Below, piece after piece: positions 10,171 to 21,064 of a stretch of DNA of 64,000 nucleotides. Numbering within the stretch: position 1 is the stretch's first letter; every line of letters starts with the position of its first letter. This stretch comes from Hemerocallis citrina (lineage: Eukaryota; Streptophyta; Magnoliopsida; Asparagales; Asphodelaceae), in NCBI GenBank assembly GCA_017893485.1, contig CM030367.1:145069767-145133766 (forward strand), written 5' to 3'. The notes beneath the pieces are model-generated. The model was given only the letters and a program-made list of their open reading frames with translations, made no database searches and was not told where the DNA came from. The translations under genes and the position numbers were made by a program.

Positions 10171-10948
10171 ACCCAAAGCTGTCTGAAGACTCCTCCAGAA
10201 ATGCTAAGTAAAGCACGCATCTCGATCAGACACAATGGTTAACGGAACACCATGAAGCCTGACGATCTCTCCAACATACAGCTCGGCCAACTTGTCCATA
10301 GACGACGTGAGTTTCATTGCCAAGAAGTGAGCAGACTTGGTTAGTCGATCCACTATAACCCAAATCGCAGCATTGCCCTTTGAACTCTTGGGCAAACCCG
10401 TGATGAAATTCATACTGATGTTATCCCACTTCCACTCCGGAATAGGTAATGGCTGCAATAAACCTTCGGGTTTCTGATTCTCGGCTTTCACCTGCTGACA
10501 AATCTCACACCTCGCCACAAATTCAACCACATCCCGCTTCAGACCTGACCACCAGAAATGCTGCTTAATGTCCTTGTACATCTTAGTGCTTCGAGGATGT
10601 ACCGACAAAAGAGTAGCATGCGCCTCTTGAAGAATACTCTCCTTCAAGTCCGACTGATTCGGAACACACAGCCTCTCACCAAACAACAATACTCCATCCC
10701 TGATCCGAATCTCGGACAACCTGCCTGCACCAACCTGCTCCTTCATCCTCTGAATGTCTGCATCTTATCTCTGACTTGCTATAATCCTCTCGTTCAGCAT
10801 TGGCTGAATCCTCAACTGAGCTAAGGATGCTCCCAAGCTATGCAGAACGACTTAAATACTAGCCTAATCCAACTCCACCACAGGACCCTTCTGAGTTGTA
10901 ATAAAACTAGCCAGACTGCTTTTACGGCTAAGTGCATCAGCAACAACA
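10171..10948 (-). pseudogene. Gypsy element 1 integrase, N-terminal half (truncated)
   Basis: The open part (10746-10204) shows the zinc-binding region with HATLLSVHPRSTKMYKDIKQ and CEICQQVKAENQK. The core start WDNISMNFITGLP follows, where element 2 has MDFITGLP, so the first catalytic Asp is replaced by Asn here. The second Asp is present in IVSDRDACF. The frame is then lost at the truncation near 10171, before the Glu. Upstream (10746-10948) the link to RNase H contains several stops. Confidence 0.87.
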
Positions 10949-11356
10949 TTAGCCCTTCCCAGGATGGTACTTAATCTCAGGAAGAATGTCCTTAATTACT
11001 TCTAGCCATCTCCGTTGCCTCAGATTTAGGTCCTTCTGCTGATAGATGTACTTCAAGCTTTTGTGGTCCGTGTACATATTCAATTTCTCACCGTACACGT
11101 AATGTCTCCATTGCTTCAAGGCGAAGATAATCGCAGCCAACTCCAGATCATGAGTCGGATAATTCTTCTCATGCGGTCTTAGTTGCCTAGACCCATAAGC
11201 GATCACTTTTCCTTCTTGCATTAAGACACAACCCAGCCCACGATGTGAAGCATCGCTGTAGACATCATACTCAACACCTGCTCTAGGTAAAGCCAAATTG
11301 GGAGTAGTGGTCAACTTCTCTTTCAACTCCTGAAAGCTTGCCTCACACTGCTCAGT
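10949..11356 (-). pseudogene. Gypsy element 1 RNase H
   Basis: The frame 11326-10949 contains [13 protein letters not shown] (first Asp), [18 protein letters not shown] (Glu) and [10 protein letters not shown] (third Asp), followed by [14 protein letters not shown]. This is a standard Ty3/gypsy RNase H that would remove the RNA strand during reverse transcription. A stop separates it from RT at about 11357, and a frameshift follows the Pro-Gly-Lys-Gly end near 10950. Confidence 0.88.
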
Positions 11357-12264
11357 TCACTTGAAGTTCACATTCTTCTTGGTTAGACTAGTGAGCGGCA
11401 CGGCTATCTGAGCAAAGCCCTGAATGAATCTTCTGTAGTATCCAATTAGCCCAAGGAAACTCTTGATTTCCTTCACTGTAGTAGGCCTTGCCCAATCCTT
11501 CACCGCCTCTATCTTCTGCAGATCAGTTGCCACTCCTTCCTTAGAAAGGATGTGACTCAGGAATGCCACTTCAGATTTTCAGAAATTGTACTTAGACAAC
11601 TTGGCAACAACTCCTGCTCTTCCAGCTTCTTCAAAACTGCAGCCAGATGCTCTGTGTGCTCCTCCTCCGACTTGGAGTATACAAGAATGTCGTCGATAAA
11701 CACCACGACGAAAGAATCAATAAATAGCCTCAGAACTCTGTTCACCATATCCATAAAGATTGCAGGTGTATTCGTCACTCCAAATGGCATAACTAAGAAT
11801 TCATAATGCCCATGTCGAGTTCTGAATGCAGTCTTATGCATATCTTCAGTCTTCACTCTTAACTGATGGTATCCTGAACGAATATCTATTTTTGAGAAAA
11901 TAGCTGCTCCTTGTAGACGATCGAATAGGTCATCAATTTGGGGAATAGGATACTTGTTCTGAACAGTGACCTTATTCAGCTCTCAGTAATCGATGCACAT
12001 CCTCATCGATCTATCCTTATTCTTTACCAACAGCACCAGTGCTCCCCAGGGTGACGCACTCGGTTGAATAAAGCCATTCTACAACAGTTCCTCAATTTGC
12101 CGTTTAACTTCATCCTGTTCCATAGGTGCCATCCTATATGTTGCCTTGGAGATGGGTGCACTCCCTGGTTGGATAGTGATGCTGAACTCTACATCACGTT
12201 GCGGGGGTAACCCAAGCAAATCTTCCAAGAACACATTAGGATAGTCCAGAACCACAGGAATCTG
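11357..12264 (-). pseudogene. Gypsy element 1 reverse transcriptase
   Basis: Motifs in order on the minus strand are [43 protein letters not shown] and the catalytic FIDDILVYS. The thumb-like continuation is [12 protein letters not shown] and [15 protein letters not shown]. Stops interrupt the first third (for example near 12080 and 11980). A small deletion near 11600, seen by comparison with element 2 ([13 protein letters not shown] there), shifts the frame. The neighbouring protease is encoded directly upstream. Confidence 0.88.
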
Positions 12265-12686
12265 CTACACTTCCACAAGAGCTTCCTTCTTGCTGATAGC
12301 AGCCACCAAAACCGAACATCTTTCCTTCCCCTGGAAAGTGACTTCAGGACCCCCTGGAGCCTTCACTGTTACTTCCTTGGTCTTGCACTCAATGTTTCCA
12401 CTGTACATCGACATCCAATTAATGCCAATGATAACATCGACCCCCAGGACGTTCAGCTCGATCAGATCAATCCCAAAAATCCTGCCTCTAATCTCTATCT
12501 TGCAGTCTACATAGTATCGATCAGTGGTTAAAGTCTCCCCTGATGAAGTAGCAACTGGTAAGACCTTGCCTAGAAAGACCTTCGGTTCAACTCCCAAGAA
12601 TTCAGCAAATTTAGGAGATACAAAAGTATAAGCAGATCCAGTATCGAACAAAAGAACATCTTTCTTTCCATTCACATAAAGTTCTC
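12265..12686 (-). CDS. Gypsy element 1 aspartic protease exon (open frame)
   Basis: The frame starts at the proposed acceptor (12686) with GELYVNGKKDVLLF, then DTGSAYTFVSPKF, the retropepsin active site (D-T-G). IIGINWMSMY follows about 75 residues later. The protease would act as a homodimer to process Gag and Gag-Pol. There is no good start codon of its own near the active site. Reading unspliced from upstream gives only intron-derived residues, which supports expression by splicing from gag. This stretch has no stop until about 12265. Confidence 0.75.
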
Positions 12687-12783
12687 CTGTTACATAACAC
12701 ACACTCGTTACAAAACAGTTCACTAAATAAACGGGAAAAGAGAAGAACAGAAAAAGGACACTTCTAAACATCCACCCTCGTAC
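12687..12783 (-). other. Candidate 97-nt intron between gag and protease (element 1)
   Basis: On the minus strand the gag frame reads ...HVITG with the Gly codon split after its first base, then GTACGAGG (12783 downward). The segment carries a pyrimidine-rich stretch (cctttttctgttcttctc) and ends TGTAACAG at 12687. Joining the flanks gives an uninterrupted VITGELYVNGK frame into protease. Read through, the frame stops after five more residues (TAG). Length, GT-AG ends and the pyrimidine tract fit a plant intron. A segment at the same place and phase occurs in element 3 (19726-19845). Confidence 0.68.
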
Positions 12784-13744
12784 CAGTGATGACGTGATCA
12801 ACTTCATCAGTGTCAGCTTCAGTCAAGGCAAATACTCGCCCCTGCGTTGGCCCATTACGGACGACATCTCGCAGCTTAGGGCAGTGAGATCGATAATGAC
12901 CTGTCTCCTCACAATTGAAACAAGTCACCATAGGGGGTCTCACCCAACCATTTTCGGGTCTCCCAGCCACATTGACAGCGTTCGTCCCAGTAGGTTTGAA
13001 CCTTTAATTCGGCAGCTGCCCTCTGATATTCCCAGAAACTGTGGGCCTCTTCCCAACATGCCAGTTGCTCCTCCGGTTCTGAATGGCATGAAACTGCTCC
13101 ATATCTTCCTCCGTAGCTGCAGCTCGCTTGACCAACTTGTCAAACCTCCTGATACCAAGGGGTATCATCTTGGATATCATACTTGGCCTTAATCTGTGCT
13201 CGAACTTTTGAGCTTTCTTTGCCTCGTCCATCACAAGCTCGGGGGCATACCTCGAGAGCTGAGTAAACCTTGTCTCATACTCTCTAACCGACATACTGCC
13301 CTGCTGCAGTGCCAGGAATTCCATAGCCTTCTTCTCCTGGACATCAGATGGGAAATAGTGACTACAAAACTCCTCCATGAATTTCTCCCAGCCAAGAACA
13401 ACATCTCCCATCGTCCCCTTCATGGACTACCACCAAACAGCTGTGTCCTTTTCGAACTGCAGTGCAGCCAGTTTCACCTTACTTTCCGGGGTTTCCAAGA
13501 CTTCAAAGATAGTCTCGACCTGCCTGATCCAATTGTCAGCCGCATCTGGGTCTGACTTCCCCTCAAATACTGGTGGTTTCATCCTTTTGAATGATTCCAC
13601 AAGCTTGATTGCCTCAGGAACTGGATTTGCAGGCATCCTCCTCTGGTTCTGATTCATGTTAACGACATTAAGGGTCTAATTGACTCTCGCTAACTCCATT
13701 TCCAAGTCCAGTCCTTCTCCGCTTCTAGCCCTTTTTCCAGCCAT
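12784..13744 (-). pseudogene. Gypsy element 1 gag (capsid and nucleocapsid)
   Basis: The frame begins at ATG 13744 (MAGKRARSGEGLDLEMELARVN), followed by a stop. It continues through FKRMKPPVFEGKSDP and WIRQVETIFEVLETPE, typical of the chromovirus capsid. The stretch FCSHYFPSDVQEKKAMEFL, SVREYETRFTQLSRYAPELV is the retrotransposon gag core. A single CCHC zinc knuckle, CFNCEETGHYRSHC, lies near the end. Further stops occur at about 13426 and 13003. The protein would package the RNA and form particles. Confidence 0.9.
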
Positions 13745-13886
13745 ATTCTGATGCAAAAGATCCATTAAATTCGAAGTAGAAGACAAGAACTTAAATCAAC
13801 TCTTCATTTCATTAAATTCAAACTTTGTACATTCAAATTTAAAATATTTTTGACATCAAATGAAAGCATTAAGAAGATACAACATT

Positions 13887-14294
13887 CTAGTTCCTACGGT
13901 CCCTCTTGGCTTCTCAAATCTCTTCCCGTAGTTCCGCCACTTCTTCCTTTAGTGCATCGTACATGTTCTTTCTCTTCTTGAGATCCCAAATACGATGACT
14001 AAGAGTTGTAATATCCTCCTTGCACTTTGCACACTGGGCCTGCAGTAGCTCTACTCTCTCCCTCTGAGTCTCCACCTGCCTCTGAAAAGACACAATGAGA
14101 CTACTTGGAACTGGCTATTCCTCGTTGGAGGAATCATCAGATGAATTCGAAGGTAGAGTGATCTCTCAGGACTCAGGCCATTCCACCCCAAATTCTTCGG
14201 GATCTTCTTCGTCAGAGTATGCTTGTCCGGGGTAGTAGTCCTCTTCGACTATGTGCCAATTATCATCGCCAGCTGGGCCGAAGTGGTTCACCAT
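13887..14294 (-). pseudogene. Pre-gag small ORF (ORF0), element 1 copy
   Basis: Between the primer site and gag a 136-codon frame runs from ATG 14294 to TAG 13887. It has an acidic N-terminal half (many D/E around residues 8-65) and a C-terminal half rich in Q, E, K and R with heptad-like spacing, probably a coiled coil (QRQVETQRERVELLQAQ, ALKEEVAELREEI). Three in-frame stops are present in this copy. Element 2 has the counterpart at 58332-57926, similar over its whole length. I do not recognise the family; role unknown. Confidence 0.6.
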
Positions 14295-14434
14295 CTTGGA
14301 GAAAGGAGAAGAAGTATAAATTATAAAGCAACACAAATGTAAGTGACTTACATTTAAATCTTTATACTCAACACACACTCTAATGTCCACTATAGGGTGT
14401 CGTTCCTTATAAATTTGTATTACTTGGAAGCGTG

Positions 14435-14446
14435 GCTCTGATACCA
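14435..14446 (-). other. Primer binding site of element 1
   Basis: On the minus strand TGGTATCAGAGC follows the LTR end (ACA at 14450) after three bases. It is complementary to the 3' end of plant initiator methionine tRNA and would prime minus-strand DNA synthesis. Confidence 0.93.
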
Positions 14447-16013
14447 CTCTGTAACACCGTGAATTCCAAATAAGACTGAATTCGAAGTTCCACAGGATCT
14501 TTACACTTCTCTTCGTACAATTTTACATGAAATTAAAACTTTTATTACATCAGAGTTACATCAATGCAGCGGAATTATAAAGTACAATATTTACACATGA
14601 ATTGAATAAAACTTGAACATTTCTTTCAGCAGCAATCACTCTTTTGTCTTGTCACTCACTTTATCATGCATGTAAATTGTGGGCACGTCAGTTCATTCAA
14701 CTAATGCTAGGATATAATACATCAATTTTCTCTTACTTAAAAAGCACACACTTGTCACAAAACAAAGCTACGGGGACTATCCTATTGATGTCATGTGTGA
14801 ATGTGCACTTAGTCCTTAATGCAATTATTTGTATTATATGTGCACACTTGTTCGGATTCTATGCATCCCATACTACATAGGTCCAAGAGCAAGCCCTTAA
14901 TCGTTCTTCATCTTGTAGGGTTCAATCTCTCGCCATGACTTAAACTACCACGGTAACTATGATAAGTATCCTAGATGTTCTATGAGTTACGAGCCCATGT
15001 CCAGATAGCCTGGAGGGGAATCCCACGTCGTGACATGACTCATCATGCAGAGCCTATGGACAAGTTAGCCTCCGTCATGGAATGATGGCACCACCCGTAG
15101 TCACCAAACACCCCACAAACGTTGCCACCGGGACGATAATTCCGGAGTAGTGTTCACGCCATGACATGATGCATCAAGCAGGCAACCTATGAATCACTCT
15201 CACACCGCCAATCCAATGGCCCTCATACTCGTGTTTTTCTCTTACTTTCATCACATCTTCACTATGTATCTAAATCTTTAATTATTGAGTCATGATTAAA
15301 ATCAACATTCTAGAGTTAGCACCTCCTTTATACCGGTCTTAACCATCAATCAATACAACGACCCAACTTGGTCTTTCATTTCAACATTCCATCTCAAAAG
15401 AATTTATTTGAATGCCGGTATGAGGTCTTAGCCATACTCTATTCTTTAATCTCATTTCATGTTCATAGAATTGAGTATTCACACTCATAAAGTTTTTCAA
15501 AATTCAACATGATTCTTCTATTTCATTATTCTGCATCAATTTCATGCACAAAGAGATAAATTTACATTATTCCTTTCACATTCATAATTGAATTTCCATA
15601 TAATTCCTTTATTTCTCACATTATCATTTCTTTCCTTTACTTGATTCAAAAATCACAATTATATCTTCAGTAAACTTCCCATGCATTAAAACTCACAATT
15701 TTATGAATAAAAACCCATAATAAGTCACACTTTAATTTTTCATACAAAATTCATTTTTGTAAACTACATAGAATTTTCTCTAGAATTAATCACATTTTTA
15801 TTTCCACGAACATCAACCCTATGGAGTTCTTTGAATTATTTTTCTCAACATTGGTCTCTAAATCTCATTTCATTAGTGCAAATAATGTAGAGATATTTTT
15901 CATGAAGTCTTAATATTTTTATAACAATTATAGTATTTTTTCTGAATTTTTAAAGTTCATAAAGCTCAAGAAATAAAAAAAGAAATTAAAAAAATGTTTT
16001 AAAGAAGCCAAAG

Positions 16014-16275
16014 CCAGGTTTGGAACCCGAGACCCAAGGCAAACCCACGCTACAGTAACCACACTATGGCGCCACCGAAGACCAGAAATCCCAAAGCGGC
16101 TAGGCGATATGAAATGGGCTTAAGTCCATATAGGTCAACTTTGGGTCTTTCGGATTTTAAAAAACTTGGAATTAAATGGGCACTGCCCAGTTTCGAACCC
16201 TCAACCAAAGGTCAGACCCGGGCTACAGTAACCACACTATGGCGCAACCAAGGACCAGAAAGTCCAAGTGACTAA
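16014..16275 (-). repeat. Two tRNA-like (B-box containing) modules in the element 1 LTR
   Basis: Two related ~90-bp units (16014-16103 and 16185-16275) share ctacagtaaccacactatggcgc. On the minus strand the unit at 16185-16275 opens GTTAGTCACTTGG, a weak A-box, and closes GGGTTCGAAACTGGG, a good B-box, about 60 bases later. The other unit has GGGTTCCAAACC. They look like relics of tRNA-derived sequence such as SINEs. Element 2 LTRs have a comparable pair. Confidence 0.5.
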
Positions 16276-17189
16276 CATGATATTAGTTGAGTTAAATTGT
16301 TTATAGTTCGACTCTCTGTTGAATACGAATTTTTATAAAAATCAAGTGTTGTTAATTTTTTACTTCTCTACTTTGTATTCTAAATTTCCAGGATATAATC
16401 TTTAAAAATTTAATATATATCAGTGAGATGAAATATTATTATTTGACACAAAAACATAAATTTCACTGTCTACTTTGTATTTTTAATATAAAATTTCGAA
16501 AATGAGAAAGTAATTATAATTTCTTCATGTCTTAGTGCTAAAATTTTCCATAACTCTCTATTCTTATTTTTTTGTGATTGTACAAACATTTTCCACTACA
16601 AAATTTGTTCTTTTTCATACTATCATCAAGTCAATTTAGGCAACTTATACTTCAATGATGCTAATTTAATTAATTAGCCATTCCAACACAATTTTTCTTA
16701 ATCTAATACATCACAAATCATGTAATTCATGGTAGCATGGTAAAAATCACAATTTGCATCAACAAACATTCAATTTAACAAGCATTCACATTATTTGCAA
16801 TTTATCTCCTTTTTAATCACAGGGCTAACCTAATTGGGTTTTTCTTATCAATTTTATCAATACCAACCCTAGCATGATATCTAGTTAGAAGTTCGAGAAA
16901 ATCACCCAGCTTTATGGAGAGAAACAACTAAGAACTCCTAAGATCTCCTAGAATGAACGAATTGCTCCTTCTCCTCCTAGCTTGTGCCACCAATTGACTT
17001 CTCCTCCTAGCTTGAATGGAAACTGGCTCTCTTCTTGCTTCTATGGTGTAGGCCGGCCACCTCTTGGAAGGGGAAAACACTAGCTCTCAATCTTTTAATC
17101 TCACAAAAAATACTCTTAATCTTTTGCTCACAAAATGCCTTTCTTTCTTTTCAATTTTTCAAGTGTAATTTATGAAGAGAGTGAGGGGG

Positions 17190-17197
17190 TATTTATA
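17190..17197 (-). promoter_or_regulatory. TATA box of the element 1 LTR
   Basis: TATAAATA on the minus strand lies about 545 bases from the LTR start, flanked downstream by a C-run. The same arrangement is present in both LTRs of element 2 (46052-46060 and 61331-61340), which supports it as the retrotransposon promoter. Confidence 0.6.
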
Positions 17198-17740
17198 CAT
17201 TTTTTGAGTGAGAATAGATGGGATTAAATCAAATGGTTAGAGATCAAAGGTTAGGATGAGTTAAGTAGTTGTAGTAACTACCCATAATTGAGAAAACTAC
17301 CTCTCCACTACCTCCATCTCTCCCTCTCTCTTTGTCCACCATCCGGCCAACACTAGGAGGCTCCAAACACGTGCTAGTGCAATGCACGTGTTATCCAAAC
17401 ACCCCCTAGTTACTAGTTTATACATGTTTAATTAATTTAATTTGCTACAAAACGAGTCTATACTACAAGTCATGTTAAAAAAAAGGATTTTATTAATGGG
17501 CTCACACTAATGGGCTAAAAGTCCATGGGTTTCTAAATAAATTTTATTAATTAATTAGGGTGGGCTAGAAAGAGAAAAATAGGCCTAGAGTTTAAATAGG
17601 CTTTCTAATTAAGGAGGGGAATAATTAAAATACTTGTGAAGAATAATTCTTAAGGAAAATGCACAATAAATTTGCACGTGCACAACACGTGAAATCAAAC
17701 AACTCTTATTTAATTAAAGCTGAAAATTCAGGATGTTACA

Positions 17741-19172
17741 CTCTGTCTCATGTTCAGTTCCTTATGAGCGAACACATACTTGAGACTCTTATGATCTGTG
17801 AAAATCTCAACCCTATCCCCAAGCAGATATTGCCTCCATAACTTCAAGACGGAAGAATATGGTTGTAAGTTCAAGATCATGCGTAGGATAGTTCTTCTCA
17901 TGAGGTCATAACTGCATGGATGCATAATTAAAAATAATGCTTCGTTGCATCAGCATTATGCCCAAAGCTCTGCCAGAAGCATCACAGTGAATCACAAAGT
18001 CTCCTGAACTATTTGGTATAGTCAGCATAGTTACCGACATCAACCGATTCTTTAACTCCATGAAGGCTTCATCACAAGCTCCATCCCAAACAAACTTCTG
18101 CTCTTTCCTCGTCAAATTGGTTAGGGGTCTAGCAATCTTTGAGAAATCCTGAACGAACTTTCGATAATATCCCGCCAATCTGAGAAAACTTTGCACTTCT
18201 GATGCTGACTTCGGCACTGGCCAATCCTTGATTATAGTAATCTTCAACGGATCAACTGAAACACCATTGCCGGAGATAATATGGTCCAGAAATGCGACAC
18301 GATCGAGCCAAAATTCACACTTATTGAGCATCCCATAAAGCTGATTCTTTCTGAGAGTCTGCAAGGAAACCTTCAAATGCTTTGCATGGTCTTCCATGTT
18401 CTGAGAATACACCAGGATATCGTCGATGAATACCACCACAAACTTGTCCAAGTACGGCGAGAATACCCTATTCATCAGACTCATGAATACGGCTGGTGCA
18501 TTGGTAACTCCAAATGGCACTACTAAGAACTCATAATGTCCATATCTCATAGGGAATGTCGTCTTCTGAATATCCTTACCTTAACCTAATGATAACCAGA
18601 ACGAAGATCCAACTTCAAGAAAACTGAAGCACCTCCAAGCTGGTCGAACATATCGTCAATCCTCGGTAGCGGGTACGGTTCTTCACATTGAGATTGTTCA
18701 GCTCTCGATAGTCTATGCAGAGCCTGCGACTACCCATCATTCTTGTGAACAGTAAAGGGCGTGAAGAGTTGAGGTTGGGGAGAGAGAAAGTTAGGAGAGA
18801 GAGATGACAACTAGTATTAGGATTTTTATTTTGTGTTTTTTGGGTTTGCAATAGGATTATATTCATAGATTGCAATTAGGATGTTGGGTTAATGGTTTAG
18901 GATTCAATAATAGTGGGTTTGGGTCAAGAATTAATTGTGATTAAGTTTTGGGTTCAATAAGTGGTGGATTTAAAGACAATAGGGTCCAAATAAAATATCC
19001 ACAACCAAATAAAAATTGAATTAACAAGAAAATGACTCAACAAGAAGAATGAGTTGATGAACAACACCGGGGCTTCCCAAGGTGAAATACTTGGCCTGAT
19101 AAAACCCATATCCAACAACTCTTGGACTTGCACCTTCAGTTCAAGCAACTCATCTGGTGCCATGAGGTACAC
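17741..19172 (-). pseudogene. Gypsy element 3 reverse transcriptase and RNase H start
   Basis: RT begins at 19172 with [20 protein letters not shown] and WEAPVLF, is split by an insertion (19057-18752), then continues with [17 protein letters not shown]. After frameshifts come [28 protein letters not shown] and [15 protein letters not shown]. RNase H starts with [16 protein letters not shown], and [19 protein letters not shown] is the last seen part. The next codon is where element 1 begins, consistent with the RQRRW motif being cut. Confidence 0.88.
18752..19057. mobile_element. 306-bp insertion in the RT gene of element 3
   Basis: The conserved RT text stops after APVLF and resumes with LF before the [12 protein letters not shown] block. 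The intervening 306 bases are AT-rich with no protein similarity. TGAACA occurs on both sides (18746-18751 and 19058-19063) and looks like a target duplication. No terminal inverted repeat is apparent. It may be a small non-autonomous transposon; family unknown. Confidence 0.5.
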
Positions 19173-19725
19173 TTATCGAGATTGGTGTCATAACCGGTTG
19201 AACTTAGATACCTAATTCCACATCTCGAGCTTGTGATCATCTTGGCAATTCTTCTGGAAAGACATCGAGGAAATACCGTACAACCATGTGTGCAACTTCA
19301 CCATTGGTTCACATCGACTCTAGTGCACTCTCCTTTGGGTTCATTGAGTTCTTGACATGCCCAGGCGGTGTCTCACCCGCATGAAACTCGAACTCATGTT
19401 GACCTTAGAGCCTGAATATTACCTTCTTCTCTTGGCAATCAATGACGGCATGGGTAACTCCCAGCCAATCCATCACAAATCACATCAAAGCCGAAATTGG
19501 GTATCACAATGAGATGCCTTAAATTCCACGTCACTTATCAGCAAAGGGCTCTACTTTCACACCTTAGAACAGCTAATGAAGCATCCACCTGTTGTGATAT
19601 TCCAAGCTGCTGGCATGACGTCGCTTGCCAAGCAGTGCCGATAACGAAGTAGGAAGAAACAAAGGAGTGGATAGCACCGGAATCAAACAGAACACGGGCA
19701 GGAAGAGAGTAGACTAAGATGATGC
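19173..19725 (-). pseudogene. Gypsy element 3 protease and linker to RT
   Basis: From the proposed acceptor at 19725 the frame reads IILVYSLPARVLFDSGAIHSF, with D-S-G as the retropepsin active site, then loses frame after about 35 residues. The linker to RT (19540-19173) has no long frame and contains several stops. The Leu-Pro-Ala-Arg-Val-Leu-Phe context before the active site is usual for plant chromoviruses. Confidence 0.75.
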
Positions 19726-19845
19726 CTAAAAGATGATCAAAGAATAAAAATGAAGGTGTATGCAGGATATATGCATGAATAACTGTATAAGAAGAAATAA
19801 ATAGTGCAGTAATTAAATGCAAACAATAGACCTATTGTGATATAC
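19726..19845 (-). other. Candidate 120-nt intron between gag and protease (element 3)
   Basis: On the minus strand gag ends ...VIGVVSG with the Gly codon split after its first base, followed by GTATATCAC (19845 downward). A T-rich stretch and CATCTTTTAG (ending at 19726) close the segment. Splicing joins VVSG to IILVYSLPARVLF in frame. Unspliced, the frame ends after three extra residues at TAG. Position and phase equal those in element 1, although the intron sequences are unrelated. Confidence 0.68.
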
Positions 19846-21064
19846 CTGAAACCACACCAATAACCATCTCAACTTCTACTGCAGTCAGGTTATAGGCTTG
19901 ATCACGGCCTCCACTCTGACCTCCCCTCAGAGCCATCCTCCTCTGATCAAAAGCTTTCCTCTGTGGTGGAAGAGGCGGTCAGCCCTGGCCTCGATCTACT
20001 GCTCCTTGCCAAGCTGGACCTCCAGTCAGTGTAGTGATCCTATTTCTTGGGTAGTCTCGGACCACATGATCACTGCCTCCACATGAAAGGCACATGCGGT
20101 TGGCTAGTCTGCAGTCTATCCACAGATGCCCGAACTTATGGTAGTAGTCACAAGTCTGAACTGTCCTTGGAGCAGCAGGCAAATACGATAGCGCCCTTCC
20201 AGGAGGGGTTGGAACTGGCTTCCAAATATGCCCTCTAGTAGGCCGGGCGGCGGTAGGATACTGTATTGCTCGCTGAGTAACACTCATCCTCCTATGAGTC
20301 TGCTCTTGGATCTGGCCGCATCAATAACATTAGCATAGGCTGCGGTGTCGGTGGGTAACCAAATGGTCATGAATGTTGAAATTCATGCCCATCAAGAACC
20401 TGCGGGCCCTGTCCTCATCATTGGCCACATGGCAGCTACGAAATGGCTGAGCCAAGTATATTCAACAGCGTACTCATCCTATCGATTTTCCTGCGTCAGG
20501 ATAATGTTTAACTTAATATTGTCACATATGAAGTAGGCAACAGTAAGCGACCTTAAATAACATCCGACCACCCTGAGTTAAGGAGACGAATTGCCGCTCC
20601 ATCTCGACTTTGGTGACGTTGGGGAAATTTTTTTCCATGAAGCTCTCTGTGAAAGTAGCCCAAGTGATGAGTCTCTCTAGCCTCTCGATCTCCTCCCACC
20701 ACCAGATATGGGCAAGGTCCACAAGCTGGATTCTTATTACATCCACCCGTTCCACATCGGAGATCCGTGCCACTAGCAACAACTGCTCCGTCCGAATCAG
20801 CCATTGATCTGCCAACAGTGACATCTCAGTGCCAGAGAACTTAACCGGGTGCAACCTCATAAAATCTGCCACTATACTGGGCCTTGGTGGCAGTAGCCCT
20901 GGTGCAGGTCCAGCAGCGGTTCAGTTGACCACCTCCAAGGTAGCCCTCATCAACTTATTGTGCTCTTGTTGTAGGGCCATCATTTGTTGCATCTTCTGGA
21001 AGATAGTAGCGTTGTCTGGCCGTTCATCCCAGAGTCAGAAAGTGGAAGAGCCTCCGTGAGCCAT
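19846..21064 (-). pseudogene. Gypsy element 3 gag
   Basis: The frame starts at ATG 21064 (MAHGGSSTF, then a stop). A Gln-rich helix (QKMQQMMALQQEHNKLM) and another stop follow. The capsid part is FMRLHPVKFSGTEMSLLADQWL. Two nucleocapsid knuckles can be recognised near 20150-20050: CDYYHKFGHLWIDC, where one Cys has become Tyr, and CLSCGGSDHVVRDY, where the last Cys has become Tyr. A stop at about 19978 precedes the last 40 codons. Two-knuckle gag separates this family from elements 1 and 2. Confidence 0.85.

Larger units (their letters stand above)
10171..17740 (-). mobile_element. Gypsy element 1 (chromovirus, Tekay/Del-like), truncated at its 3' side
   Basis: On the minus strand the order is a 5' LTR (17740-14450), a primer site, a small pre-gag ORF, gag, a candidate intron, protease, RT, RNase H and integrase. 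RNase H before integrase defines gypsy. The sequence is closely related to element 2 (43200-61889) throughout, but stops in the middle of integrase. Integrase C-terminus, chromodomain, polypurine tract and 3' LTR are gone. The 5' LTR abuts the RNase H codons of element 3 at 17741, so element 1 inserted into element 3; the expected duplication is ctctg. Many stops show that the copy is dead. Confidence 0.9.
14450..17740 (-). repeat. 5' LTR of gypsy element 1 (3291 bp)
   Basis: On the minus strand the LTR starts TGTAACATCCTGAATTTTC at 17740 and ends CACGGTGTTACA at 14450, next to the primer site. It shows long similarity to the LTRs of element 2. Landmarks are two CACGTG boxes 50-65 bases from its start, a TATA box near 17190 and two tRNA-like modules (16014-16275). 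No gene lies in it; the short open frames are chance. Confidence 0.9.

Noticed and set aside
13196..13652. Plus-strand frames of 91 and 119 codons opposite element 1 gag, and the similar frame at 56942-57325
   Set aside because: They are complementary shadows of gag codons; the minus-strand gag is recognisable, these are not.
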